The notes: generated from the letters alone by a model not told the origin. 53,645 nucleotides of DNA from Sulfurovum sp. (GCA_027049035.1 JALTVI010000077.1:1-53645); one strand, 5' to 3'; counted from the first letter of the stretch, positions 8,529 to 15,637 are shown. Numbers and translations: made by a program.

Positions 8529-9731
8529 ATGCCAAAACGGACACTTGGACTCGCACTGCTGTCAGGGGTCGTTTTGGCCGCCGGTGTGCATGCCGCACCG
8601 ATAGAGTGCCGGGTCATTGTGTCGGGGATGAAAGAGTGCTCTCCCTACAGCAACCGTCTGCTTGTCGCCAAAGAGATCAAATACACTCCCAACAAACAGA
8701 AGCTGATTGTCCAAAGAGCGCTTCCTGTCCCCCAAAAGAACCTTCATCTAAAAGTCATATCTGTGGAAGACATGCTCAACCGTTACATCAAAGAGTTCGG
8801 TCCGCCAAAGCGTTTTACCGGTGGCAAAACTTCCCTGCCGAAACTGGTTCCTGTACACAGATATGAAGAGAAAAAAGCGATAAGTCTGCCGCCATTCAAG
8901 CCGGGAGCGGAGCGCGAGCCTATTGTCAAAGTAGTAGAGGGCAACCAAAGCATCGAAGTAACCTTGCCACAGACAGTGCAAAAGAAGCAGCCCTCAAAAC
9001 CGCTTAAAAAAGAGGGCATCTACAAGGTCCAAAAGGGCGATACCCTTGGTAAAATTGCGTTGATGTTTGGTCTTAAGAGCAGTGAAATCATGAAGCAAAA
9101 CGCGCTTAAGAAAAAGCATATGCTCCGGATAGGACAGAAGCTGAAGCTTCCGTTTGGACAGGAGAAGATCGATGCGATCGCTTCGGCTTCCTACACAGTC
9201 AAAGAGGGCGATACCCTGCTGAGTATTGCCAAAAAATTCGGTCTTGATGCGAAGGAGCTTGCCGCATACAACAAGGTCAAAAATACCGCACAGATTCGAA
9301 AAGGAAAAGTGTTGAAGCTGCCGCTGCCATACGTGATTGCAGCGCAAAAGGCAAAGAAGAAAGCTGAAGCCAAGAAAAAACTTGCAAAGAAGCAGAAGAA
9401 TCGGTTTATTCGAGGCTTTGGCAAACACAAACTTCGTGTCACAGCCACCGCATACTCCTCACACGGCAATCAGACTGACAGCACCCCATTCCTAGCAGCA
9501 TGGAACAACCGTCTCCGCCCGGGAATGAAAGTGATCGCCGTCTCAAGAGACTTGCTTTACAAATACGGTATGCGTAACGGTACACGCGTGAAGATCGGCG
9601 GTCTTCCTGGTATCTACCGCGTACGTGACAAGATGAACAAGCGCTACAAAAAACGTATAGACATCTATATGGGAACCAACCGCCGTAAAGCCCTAAGATG
9701 GGGCCGAAGAAGCGTCATGATTTATTGGTGA
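8529..9731 (+). CDS. LysM and 3D-domain cell-wall protein (putative peptidoglycan-active)
   Basis: A 400-aa exported protein with a signal peptide (about residues 1-22, cleavage after VHA). Two LysM peptidoglycan-binding domains follow: YKVQKGDTL...LKLP and YTVKEGDTL...LKLP, between about residues 165 and 265. Then comes a Lys-rich linker and a C-terminal 3D domain (about 305-400). Its three family Asp residues appear at 317, 367 and 378. 3D domains occur in lytic transglycosylase-like enzymes, so a role in wall turnover is likely, but the exact reaction is not shown. The gene starts 15 bp after thrC. Its stop abuts the repeat block at 9746. Confidence 0.85.
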   Translation: MPKRTLGLALLSGVVLAAGVHAAPIECRVIVSGMKECSPYSNRLLVAKEIKYTPNKQKLIVQRALPVPQKNLHLKVISVEDMLNRYIKEFGPPKRFTGGKTSLPKLVPVHRYEEKKAISLPPFKPGAEREPIVKVVEGNQSIEVTLPQTVQKKQPSKPLKKEGIYKVQKGDTLGKIALMFGLKSSEIMKQNALKKKHMLRIGQKLKLPFGQEKIDAIASASYTVKEGDTLLSIAKKFGLDAKELAAYNKVKNTAQIRKGKVLKLPLPYVIAAQKAKKKAEAKKKLAKKQKNRFIRGFGKHKLRVTATAYSSHGNQTDSTPFLAAWNNRLRPGMKVIAVSRDLLYKYGMRNGTRVKIGGLPGIYRVRDKMNKRYKKRIDIYMGTNRRKALRWGRRSVMIYW

Positions 9732-9745
9732 GACGCGTAAAAATC

Positions 9746-10077
9746 GACACCTGCGTGTCGATTTTAGCGTCGAAACCGGAGCGGTGGAGCAAAGCGACCC
9801 GCGGAGGTGGGCAAACCATTTGACACCTGTGTGTCGTTTGTAGGGTCGAAATCGGAGTGGTCGTAGCGAAGCGGAGCCACGGAGGCGGGCAAACCGCTAT
9901 GACACCTGCGTGTCGTTCATAGGCTCGAAACCGGAGGCGTTGTGCGACGAAGGAGCACCGCCGAAGGTGGGCGAACCATGTCGAAACCGGAGCGGTCGGA
10001 ATGAACGAAGTGAACGTAGCCGCGGAGGCAGGTACCGTTAAGCAAACGATACCTGCGCGTCGTTCACAGGCTCGAAA
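9746..10077. repeat. Array of about five degenerate ~77-bp repeats (gene-free block)
   Basis: This stretch of about 350 bp has no gene. Units start at 9746, 9822, 9901, about 9981 (lacking its head) and 10048, giving periods of 76-79 bp. Each full unit begins with a small hairpin, GACAC-ctgc-GTGTC. It continues with a TCGAAACCGGAG block and ends with a (C)GGAGGxGGGCAAACC block. The middle of each unit differs but stays self-complementary. The array starts just after the 3D-protein stop and ends at the Fic gene stop, so it marks the border of the A/T-rich island. Divergence between units rules out a CRISPR array. Confidence 0.85.
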
Positions 10078-10080
10078 TGA

Positions 10081-10683
10081 TCAATAGGTATGCCTATGCA
10101 TTGCTATCAACATCTGGTAATCACCATGGTCGGCTTCTTTAAGCGCCTGTATGTACTCATCCCGTTTTGGGTTCTCTTTCGCGAGCAGATCTTCCTGCCA
10201 CTTTACCGGCATCGATCCATGTTGTCTAAGGTAGATATTTGCCAGCATCCTGCTCCATCTGCCGTTGCCGTTTTGAAATGGGTGAATCTGTACCGCCCGA
10301 TGGTGTAAACGGGCAGCTGTTTCATAGATGTCAAATGTTTTATGCGCTTTCCAATATGCCAGGTCTTCTGTCAATTCTTTGAGTGCAGACGGTACCAAAT
10401 AGGATTTGATGCCGATAGAGAGCTCTACCTGACGAAACTTGCCTGCCCACTCCCATACATCACCAAACATCTCTTCATGAAGCTGCTGCATCCAGGCATA
10501 ATCGAACGGTGCAGTCTTTTTTGAAGGTGGTGCAGAGAGATATTTGAGTGTTGCATGTGCGATGTTGTTTGCTTCGGCGGCGTAAATTTCTTTGAGTGTA
10601 TAGACTTTGTCTTTGGGGAGTTTGAGTCCGGAGATGTCATCGAGGGGAGTAGCATCATCTATCGGTTTGGTAGAGTCTATCAT
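10081..10683 (-). CDS. Fic-family protein (toxin-like, mobile-mystery-B type)
   Basis: A 200-aa Fic-fold protein. The catalytic motif is HPFQNGNGRWSR, from His134 to Arg142 and beyond. The usual acidic residue before GNGR, which binds Mg2+ in AMP-transferring Fic enzymes, is Asn138 here. The N-terminus (DDATPLDD...) and the N-substituted motif recall the 'mobile mystery protein B' group. No clear [ST]xxxE[GN] inhibitory helix was found in it or in its partner. Its ATG directly follows the stop of the upstream HTH gene (TAGATG), so the pair is one operon. It probably modifies a target protein with a nucleotide or related group; a toxin role with the HTH protein as regulator is inferred. Confidence 0.85.
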   Translation of the reverse strand: MIDSTKPIDDATPLDDISGLKLPKDKVYTLKEIYAAEANNIAHATLKYLSAPPSKKTAPFDYAWMQQLHEEMFGDVWEWAGKFRQVELSIGIKSYLVPSALKELTEDLAYWKAHKTFDIYETAARLHHRAVQIHPFQNGNGRWSRMLANIYLRQHGSMPVKWQEDLLAKENPKRDEYIQALKEADHGDYQMLIAMHRHTY

Positions 10684-11064
10684 CTATGCTACCCAGAGAC
10701 TCTTTTGATATGAACCGTTTAAAAATGCCTCTTCATAGTCGGCAATGATTTTGTTGATATGTTCTTTATCGAGCCCTTGCATCTCAAGTGTTGAAGTGCC
10801 TTGTACCATAGAGGCTAAAAAAAGTGCCTTTTGATGGGCTCTTTGCTTTCTGAGTGTTTCCAAAGGCACAACCTCATTCCCTGCAAAGTCCAACCCCAAA
10901 AGGGAGGTAACTGCTTCGACCGTACTAAGTTTCACATCTTCATTATTCAGTAGTCTGTTGACAGTTCTGACACCTACACCGCTTAACTTTGCAAGATTCT
11001 CAACAGTGATACCGAGTTGCTTTTTTCGTTCTCTAATCTTGAGGATCAACTCCAAGCGTTTCAT
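10684..11064 (-). CDS. XRE-type HTH regulator paired with Fic
   Basis: A 126-aa protein with an N-terminal Cro/C1-like helix-turn-helix (about residues 15-58: ITVENLAKLSGVGVRTVNRLL) and a helical C-terminal half of unknown role. It is expected to be a DNA-binding repressor or antitoxin-like partner of the downstream Fic protein. An AAAGGA ribosome site precedes the ATG. A perfect 16-bp palindrome lies 22 bp upstream and is the obvious binding site. It has a canonical HTH but only partial resemblance to 'mobile mystery protein A'. Confidence 0.82.
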   Translation of the reverse strand: MKRLELILKIRERKKQLGITVENLAKLSGVGVRTVNRLLNNEDVKLSTVEAVTSLLGLDFAGNEVVPLETLRKQRAHQKALFLASMVQGTSTLEMQGLDKEHINKIIADYEEAFLNGSYQKSLWVA

Positions 11065-11085
11065 GACATATCCTTTGGAAAAAGT

Positions 11086-11101
11086 ATGCCATATATGGCA
11101 T
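11086..11101. promoter_or_regulatory. Perfect 16-bp palindrome, candidate operator of HTH-Fic pair
   Basis: ATGCCATATATGGCAT is identical to its own reverse complement and lies 22 bp upstream of the HTH gene. On the minus strand a -10-like CATACT overlaps its end, so a bound HTH dimer would block transcription. Autoregulation by the encoded XRE protein is inferred. Confidence 0.7.
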
Positions 11102-11137
11102 TAAAAATTTCTTTTAGCGGGTTTAGTTTTGTATTAC

Positions 11138-11159
11138 AACAAGATAGTGCATTCTTGTT
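11138..11159 (-). terminator. Weak hairpin between the HNH gene and the HTH-Fic pair
   Basis: A 7-bp stem AACAAGA/TCTTGTT with an 8-base loop follows the HNH gene on the minus strand. There is no T-run, so it is only a possible terminator or the end of the island operon. Confidence 0.3.
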
Positions 11160-11197
11160 CATACCAAGAACACTAATGTATGTGGGACCATAAAAAC

Positions 11198-12025
11198 TTA
11201 TGCATCAAGGAAAAGCTCAATGGTCTTAATATATCTCTTAGCTACATCAGCTGTGTCCAAATAGGCTTGTTCTAACAATAGTGAAACTTTTTCAGACAAA
11301 GGATTTTGAATAAGTGGCTCATAACCGTGTAAACTCATGTAGTGTTTTATTTTTTGAATTTTTTTTGGTTGATCCACTAAAAATTCTTCAAAGTTCATTG
11401 AACCCTTCTTACTATTACATGAATGACAACTAGGGATAAGGTTACCAAGTCTATGCTCACCAAGCATAGTTTTGTTGATGGGGATTGCATGTTCCATGAC
11501 AAGCTTTTCTTTCGAACCACAGTAAGCACATTTGTTATCAAAATATTTTTTTGTCTCTTGCCAATCTTTTTCAGAAAAAGTTTCATCACCTAAATTGCTT
11601 AGTATGTTTCTGATTAGAAGGTTTTGTGCATTGCCAATAGCATTACCCCTATATCTTCCTCTTGAATGTACTTTTTTCTCTAGTTCTTCATTAGATTCCT
11701 TTTTAACTTCTATTTCGAGTGCCTCCAAAGTTTCATTGGTGGCAATGTTTTTATCAATCAAATATTTTTTAAACTTTTCAGTATGTTTAACAGTCCACTG
11801 ACTGTTAACTCTAAACTCTTCACCATTGATGATGTAAACATCAGTCCAAAATCTTTTGCTATGTTGAATAGCATCACTTTTTGACCAAAACGGATAAGAT
11901 GAAAGCCCAAAAGTTTTTCTCGAATATTCCAAATCTTGAAGTTTTTCAATCTCATGAGGATCTTTCTCAACGCAGTAATGAATTATGTCTGGTACAAAAT
12001 GCTTAACAAATTGTCCTATTCTCAT
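11198..12025 (-). CDS. HNH endonuclease-domain protein (island operon)
   Basis: A 275-aa protein with a C-terminal HNH nuclease of the zinc-ribbon type: Cys166/Cys169, the EH pair at 178-179, Asn195, then Cys200/Cys203. This pattern is the metal-binding and catalytic core of HNH DNA nucleases. The N-terminal 110 residues (containing WTDVYIINGEEFRVNSQW) are not recognised and may give target recognition. Its start overlaps the cytidine deaminase stop by 4 nt, placing it last in a tightly coupled operon. Codon use is A/T-rich like the rest of the island. A role as DNA-cutting effector is inferred. Confidence 0.82.
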   Translation of the reverse strand: MRIGQFVKHFVPDIIHYCVEKDPHEIEKLQDLEYSRKTFGLSSYPFWSKSDAIQHSKRFWTDVYIINGEEFRVNSQWTVKHTEKFKKYLIDKNIATNETLEALEIEVKKESNEELEKKVHSRGRYRGNAIGNAQNLLIRNILSNLGDETFSEKDWQETKKYFDNKCAYCGSKEKLVMEHAIPINKTMLGEHRLGNLIPSCHSCNSKKGSMNFEEFLVDQPKKIQKIKHYMSLHGYEPLIQNPLSEKVSLLLEQAYLDTADVAKRYIKTIELFLDA

Positions 12026-12420
12026 AAACTATTTTCCAATACAAAGTTATATGGTAAAATGCTTTTTAGTGAATCAACGACTACCTTTCCATCCCACTCG
12101 AAAATCAAATCGATATCTTCACCAAATTCATTGATAACTTGACGACATGATCCACAAGGTGAAAAATTCTCACCACTGGAAGCTATTGCGATAGCTAGAA
12201 AATCTCCGGGTTTATACCCCATTGAAACCGCCTTAAAAATGGCTGTTCTTTCCGCACACATTGTAGAACCATAGGCTGCGTTTTCTACGTTACATCCATC
12301 TATTACCTTTCCATCCTTTGTAAGAATGGCTGCACCCACTTTAAATCCTGAATAGGGCGAATAAGCATTTTTTTTCGCTTTGTGGGCGTGTTGGAGTAAT
12401 TTGGTATATCGTTCTTTCAT
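12022..12420 (-). CDS. cdd: Cytidine deaminase, tetrameric type
   Basis: Cytidine deaminases convert cytidine or deoxycytidine to uridine forms. The 132-aa protein shows the zinc site of the small homotetrameric class: Cys55-Ala-Glu57 and PCGSC with Cys89 and Cys92. The NVENA substrate loop lies at 44-48. All catalytic residues are present and the length is normal. It lies 3 nt downstream of the HEPN-motif gene and overlaps the HNH gene by 4 nt. Sitting in a defence-like operon beside a nucleotidase, it may act on (deoxy)cytidine nucleosides made by that enzyme rather than in ordinary salvage; this is inference. Confidence 0.9.
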   Translation of the reverse strand: MKERYTKLLQHAHKAKKNAYSPYSGFKVGAAILTKDGKVIDGCNVENAAYGSTMCAERTAIFKAVSMGYKPGDFLAIAIASSGENFSPCGSCRQVINEFGEDIDLIFEWDGKVVVDSLKSILPYNFVLENSL

Positions 12421-12423
12421 TTT

Positions 12424-13629
12424 TTACCTTTTCAAATTAATATCATTCATATGGAATATTTTTGGTTCATATCGTTTATTGCAATCAAAGTCAATGTTAT
12501 ATTTAAATGGTATCTTTGCTCGTTTTAGTTCTCGTTGTCTGAAATATTCAAAACAGTAGTATAGTTTTATGATTATTCTTAATTTTTTTTCAATTTCTCT
12601 AAAATCGATTTTACCTCTATCTATGATGTAGCCACACAACATCCTATTCCAAGAGATTTTGGTATCTTTATTATAACCTTCCAATTTCTCTTCTGATTTT
12701 TTTATTTTATCTTCCAGTTCATCAGCAGTTACATCCGATAAAAACTTCCTCTCAATAATAAAACAGTACCAGTCGTTATCAAAAATTTCTATATCCTTTA
12801 AGTCTTTATTGTCTCGAAAGTTTGCAAAATAGTCAGACTTTAAAAACTTATAATAATCTTGTCGAACTTCATAGCCTCCACCACCAATATCAAAATATAT
12901 TCGTAAATCAAGTGGAGTCCCTAATATAGATGCAGATGCAGAATCAACTCTATTCCTGTCTTTATCATAAAGATTCATACTCATCCACACATAAGCTGAT
13001 GTCGTATCTATTTTTGAAATAATATCTATGTATAACTCATTTTTATATTCAATTTTTAAAATCTCTTTTTTTATTTTTGATCCCAAAGAAATCATTTTAG
13101 CCCTCAATTTGTATAATTCTTGAAAATCTTCAATGGTAAAACCTTTAAATTGATAATGTTTTGCGAGTAAATCTTGGAGATTTTCATTAAACATTTCACG
13201 TATATCTACGACAGCGTAATCAGCTGTTAAAAAATCAATATTGTCTATACTGCCTTGATATCGCTTATAACTTTGAGAATCAAATACTTTCCAAATAAAT
13301 TGAATCATTGGTTGAATTTTATCTCTATCAATATCATGAATGTTAATTTCATGAGTAATATTATTACGAACATTTCTTCTTATGTCGTCGATCTCATCAA
13401 AATTAAAATCTGGATATTTTTTACACATCAATTCAATGGCAAATTGTAATTCACCTTTATATCCTCCTTTATGGTTTTTTATATAAAGTCTATCTATATT
13501 TTTATTGCTTAAAAGAGAATACACAGCCTTTTCAAATAAAATTGCCCCAACTAAAGCGGAATCGGTATAGTTCCCAACCCTATAAAGTGCAACTGTATAA
13601 AATGCAAACTTTTTATTCCAATTATGCAT
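12424..13629 (-). CDS. HEPN-motif protein of unknown family (putative RNase)
   Basis: A 401-aa protein with no family I can name. The N-terminal ~120 residues are helical and contain RNNITH at 88-93, an exact match to the R[ND]xxxH catalytic motif of HEPN ribonucleases, next to a charged DEIDDIRRNVR stretch. The middle and C-terminus hold a mixed region with YFDIGGGGYEVRQDYYKFL and a Lys-rich helical end; no domain was recognised there. It overlaps the upstream nucleotidase by 8 nt and lies 3 nt before cdd. HEPN enzymes are common toxic effectors in phage defence. Function here is inferred from the motif and context only. Confidence 0.7.
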   Translation of the reverse strand: MHNWNKKFAFYTVALYRVGNYTDSALVGAILFEKAVYSLLSNKNIDRLYIKNHKGGYKGELQFAIELMCKKYPDFNFDEIDDIRRNVRNNITHEINIHDIDRDKIQPMIQFIWKVFDSQSYKRYQGSIDNIDFLTADYAVVDIREMFNENLQDLLAKHYQFKGFTIEDFQELYKLRAKMISLGSKIKKEILKIEYKNELYIDIISKIDTTSAYVWMSMNLYDKDRNRVDSASASILGTPLDLRIYFDIGGGGYEVRQDYYKFLKSDYFANFRDNKDLKDIEIFDNDWYCFIIERKFLSDVTADELEDKIKKSEEKLEGYNKDTKISWNRMLCGYIIDRGKIDFREIEKKLRIIIKLYYCFEYFRQRELKRAKIPFKYNIDFDCNKRYEPKIFHMNDINLKR

Positions 13630-14236
13630 AATCTAATTCCTTTAAAATTTTTTCATATGATGTTGCAATTGAAAATTTCTCATCCTCCACAACATGTGTA
13701 AAGTCTTTAAGCGTTTTATCCATAGAATAATTACACCTTCGACACCAACCAAAACGATTGTCCAAATTGAAAACAATGCCTTTTTGATTGTTATACTTGA
13801 CATGTTCCATGACATGCAAGGGATAATCATCAATTAAAATACCATCCTTGGTAATATGATATTTCTCTTTATTGACAGGAATAAACTGAGTTGCATCAAT
13901 ATCAAAAAAATGTTTTGCATGTTCAATTTTTTCTTCTTTATGATGGTCCCTTGTTGATGATACAATAAATGTACTTTCAACGCCAAACATATTTTGTATT
14001 GTCTGGAAAAATTCAACGGCACCCTCAAAAGGTTGAAGAATTTCTTTATTGGTATAGTGATTGTATTTTTTACTGCGCCAAAAATCATCTGCCTCTCTAC
14101 CAAATACTTCCCCAAGAAAATACCAGCGATTTATATCATTAGATGAGATAGTGACATTATACTTCTTGTTAATCCATGCAACCCAAGGATCAATCAAGTT
14201 TACTAAAGTGGTATCATAATCTATAAAAACCTTCAT
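13622..14236 (-). CDS. HAD-family 5'(3')-deoxyribonucleotidase-like protein
   Basis: A 204-aa HAD phosphatase resembling the NT5C/5'-deoxynucleotidase group, which dephosphorylates deoxynucleoside monophosphates. Motif I is IDYDTTLVN (Asp6 nucleophile, Asp8), motif II is IVSSTRD (Ser94/Thr95), and the acidic motif GILIDDYP gives Asp136/Asp137. A CRRC pair (Cys165/Cys168) near the C-terminus is unusual and could bind metal. It overlaps the HEPN-motif gene by 8 nt. Together with cdd it could strip and deaminate pyrimidine deoxynucleotides. Substrate is not proven by sequence. Confidence 0.8.
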   Translation of the reverse strand: MKVFIDYDTTLVNLIDPWVAWINKKYNVTISSNDINRWYFLGEVFGREADDFWRSKKYNHYTNKEILQPFEGAVEFFQTIQNMFGVESTFIVSSTRDHHKEEKIEHAKHFFDIDATQFIPVNKEKYHITKDGILIDDYPLHVMEHVKYNNQKGIVFNLDNRFGWCRRCNYSMDKTLKDFTHVVEDEKFSIATSYEKILKELDYA

Positions 14237-14239
14237 ACT

Positions 14240-14377
14240 CTACCTTTTGAAATTACTCATTTGATTTCTCAAATCCGTTTTTGCTTTAGTACGCTTGTAA
14301 ATCTTTTTGCTTGGTACGACACGTGTTACTGGATTCATGTTCCATACCACTCTTTGTTTTATCATTTTGTTTCCCAT
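14240..14377 (-). CDS. Small basic ORF (45 aa) leading the nucleotidase operon
   Basis: An ORF of 45 codons starting MGNKMIKQRV and ending NQMSNFKR is rich in Lys and Arg. An in-frame ATG at 14383 would add two residues. Its stop lies 3 nt before the nucleotidase ATG, and its last codons form that gene's AAAAGG ribosome site, which fits translational coupling. The ribosome site for the small ORF itself is weak. It could be a real small protein, for example a nucleic-acid-binding or antitoxin-like peptide, or a leader ORF. No family is recognised. Confidence 0.45.
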   Translation of the reverse strand: MGNKMIKQRVVWNMNPVTRVVPSKKIYKRTKAKTDLRNQMSNFKR

Positions 14378-14411
14378 TTCCATTTTCCATAAGCATTTAT
14401 TCGTAAGTATA

Positions 14412-14443
14412 GGGCAGATGTATACCCAAAATCTGTCCCTTAA
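14412..14443. promoter_or_regulatory. Candidate WYL operator and promoter before the nucleotidase operon
   Basis: On the minus strand TTAAGGGACAGATTTTGGG (14443-14425) matches 15 of 19 bases of a site at 15636-15618 before the upstream transcription unit. It overlaps the stop codon of the WYL gene. An imperfect inverted repeat, GGGCAGAT...ATCTGTCCC, spans 14412-14439. A -10-like TATACT follows just downstream on the minus strand, about 32 bp from the motif start; the other site has TAATAAT at the same distance. Confidence 0.55.
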
Positions 14444-15420
14444 GAAGTATAATCTTTCGAGGCTTGAAAAAGATCGTGTTTAAGAATTTCTATCAATGAT
14501 GCTGGTTTGATAATCTTAATATCGGGCAACCATTGTTTAATAAATGGTAGAATTTCAATGGGTTGAGTATATGACAGTTCAAATTCAATACTACCATCAT
14601 CACACGTTTTCAAATATTTTTGTGAGTTTAAAAATGGTTTCATGTGCTTCTGAAAATAGATTGATATTTTTGGAGATGCTCTACAAATAGCTCTCTTAGC
14701 AGGTTCATTATGTAATGTCATTGCATTTTGTATATTTTCATAATGTTGATTATATTTTTGAACTTTACTTTTTTGATAGCTCCCCTTATCAGATGGTGTT
14801 ACATCTTCAATGAAACTAACCCTCAAAAGTCTAAAAAATTTGTTATTATCCTCTATTGCCAAGTACCAGTTATTCTGAGTAAAAATAAGTTTTAGACATT
14901 TTGCATCTTTTAAAATTTCTTTATGATTATAGTTGTAGGAGATAGTTTTATACATATTGTATTTGATAGCGTTTTTTAGTTTGGTAAATATTTTTTGATG
15001 TGTTGCATCGAGTAGCTCAAAGGGGGTTGATTTAAATACGAATATATCACTCTCTTGTGAAATTAGTTTGTTGATATCATCACTGTATTCCCCATCAATT
15101 GCAAGTGTAGGCTCCTTTTCATGAAGTAGTTGCAATACCCAACCTAGATCGGTTCTGTGTTCCAAGAAAAACTTCAATGTGGTTGCCAAATCTTTTTCTT
15201 GATTGATGGCTCTATAGACACTAGGTTGTCGTGGATGATTAGCCACTTTTTTCTTTTCTATCGTTATGATATCACTATAGTTATCAACGATGTCATCCAA
15301 ATAACGACCTAATGTTTTTTTGTTGATCCCGAATTCATTTGCCAGTTGCATGTTGATGGTTAACTCTTCACCTTTTGACAAACGATACATGAGTTCATAT
15401 AGGATTTTAGTTTTCTTCAT
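14440..15420 (-). CDS. WYL-domain transcriptional regulator
   Basis: A 326-aa regulator with an N-terminal winged-HTH (about residues 5-60; FGINKKTLGRYLDDI is the recognition region) and a WYL domain containing NNWYLAIEDNNKFFRLLRV (Trp185-Tyr186-Leu187, Arg197, Arg200). Its C-terminal part resembles the WCX extension. WYL proteins sense nucleotide-type ligands and often repress defence operons (BrxR/CapW group). It lies 29 nt after a small membrane-protein ORF and upstream of the nucleotidase-HEPN-Cdd-HNH genes, all on the same strand. Two similar 19-bp sites flank it, so autoregulation and control of the downstream operon are likely. Confidence 0.85.
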   Translation of the reverse strand: MKKTKILYELMYRLSKGEELTINMQLANEFGINKKTLGRYLDDIVDNYSDIITIEKKKVANHPRQPSVYRAINQEKDLATTLKFFLEHRTDLGWVLQLLHEKEPTLAIDGEYSDDINKLISQESDIFVFKSTPFELLDATHQKIFTKLKNAIKYNMYKTISYNYNHKEILKDAKCLKLIFTQNNWYLAIEDNNKFFRLLRVSFIEDVTPSDKGSYQKSKVQKYNQHYENIQNAMTLHNEPAKRAICRASPKISIYFQKHMKPFLNSQKYLKTCDDGSIEFELSYTQPIEILPFIKQWLPDIKIIKPASLIEILKHDLFQASKDYTS

Positions 15421-15449
15421 TATGTTTCTCTTGCGACTAAGTGTATTTT

Positions 15450-15575
15450 TTATTCATCAAGGTCATCACGCCAATCCTCTCCATACTTCATAATCATCAT
15501 TATGTTTGCTGCAGAACTTACCATTACATATATGAGTGCGATAGCAATAAAGCCCAAAATTATTAGTACGTCCAT
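15450..15575 (-). CDS. Small single-TM membrane protein (41 aa)
   Basis: A 41-codon ORF starts MDVLIILGFIAIALIYVMV, a clear transmembrane segment of about 20 residues, and ends with an acidic tail KYGEDWRDDLDE. A good AAAAAGGATAG ribosome site lies before the ATG. It is the first gene of the island transcription unit, 29 nt before the WYL regulator gene. No family is recognised. Small membrane proteins accompany several defence and toxin systems as effectors, but here that is only a suggestion. Confidence 0.6.
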   Translation of the reverse strand: MDVLIILGFIAIALIYVMVSSAANIMMIMKYGEDWRDDLDE

Positions 15576-15617
15576 GATCTATCCTTTTTATTTTTATGAA
15601 TTATTACATAAAAATTG

Positions 15618-15636
15618 TCCAGAATCTGACCATTAA
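15618..15636 (-). promoter_or_regulatory. Candidate WYL operator upstream of the small membrane protein
   Basis: The minus strand reads TTAATGGTCAGATTCTGGA, matching 15 of 19 bases of the site at 14443-14425. It contains a perfect CAGA-A-TCTG mini-palindrome. A TAATAAT -10-like box follows about 30 bp from the motif start, before the ATG at 15575. Confidence 0.55.
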
Positions 15637-15637
15637 G

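Noticed and set aside
9746-10077. CRISPR array
   Set aside because: Unit ends are only partly conserved, units are ~77 bp without unique spacers between identical repeats, and no cas gene lies nearby.
11198-12025. HNH gene as a homing endonuclease or intron product
   Set aside because: It is in a coupled operon with overlapping starts, with no interrupted gene or intron-like sequence around it.
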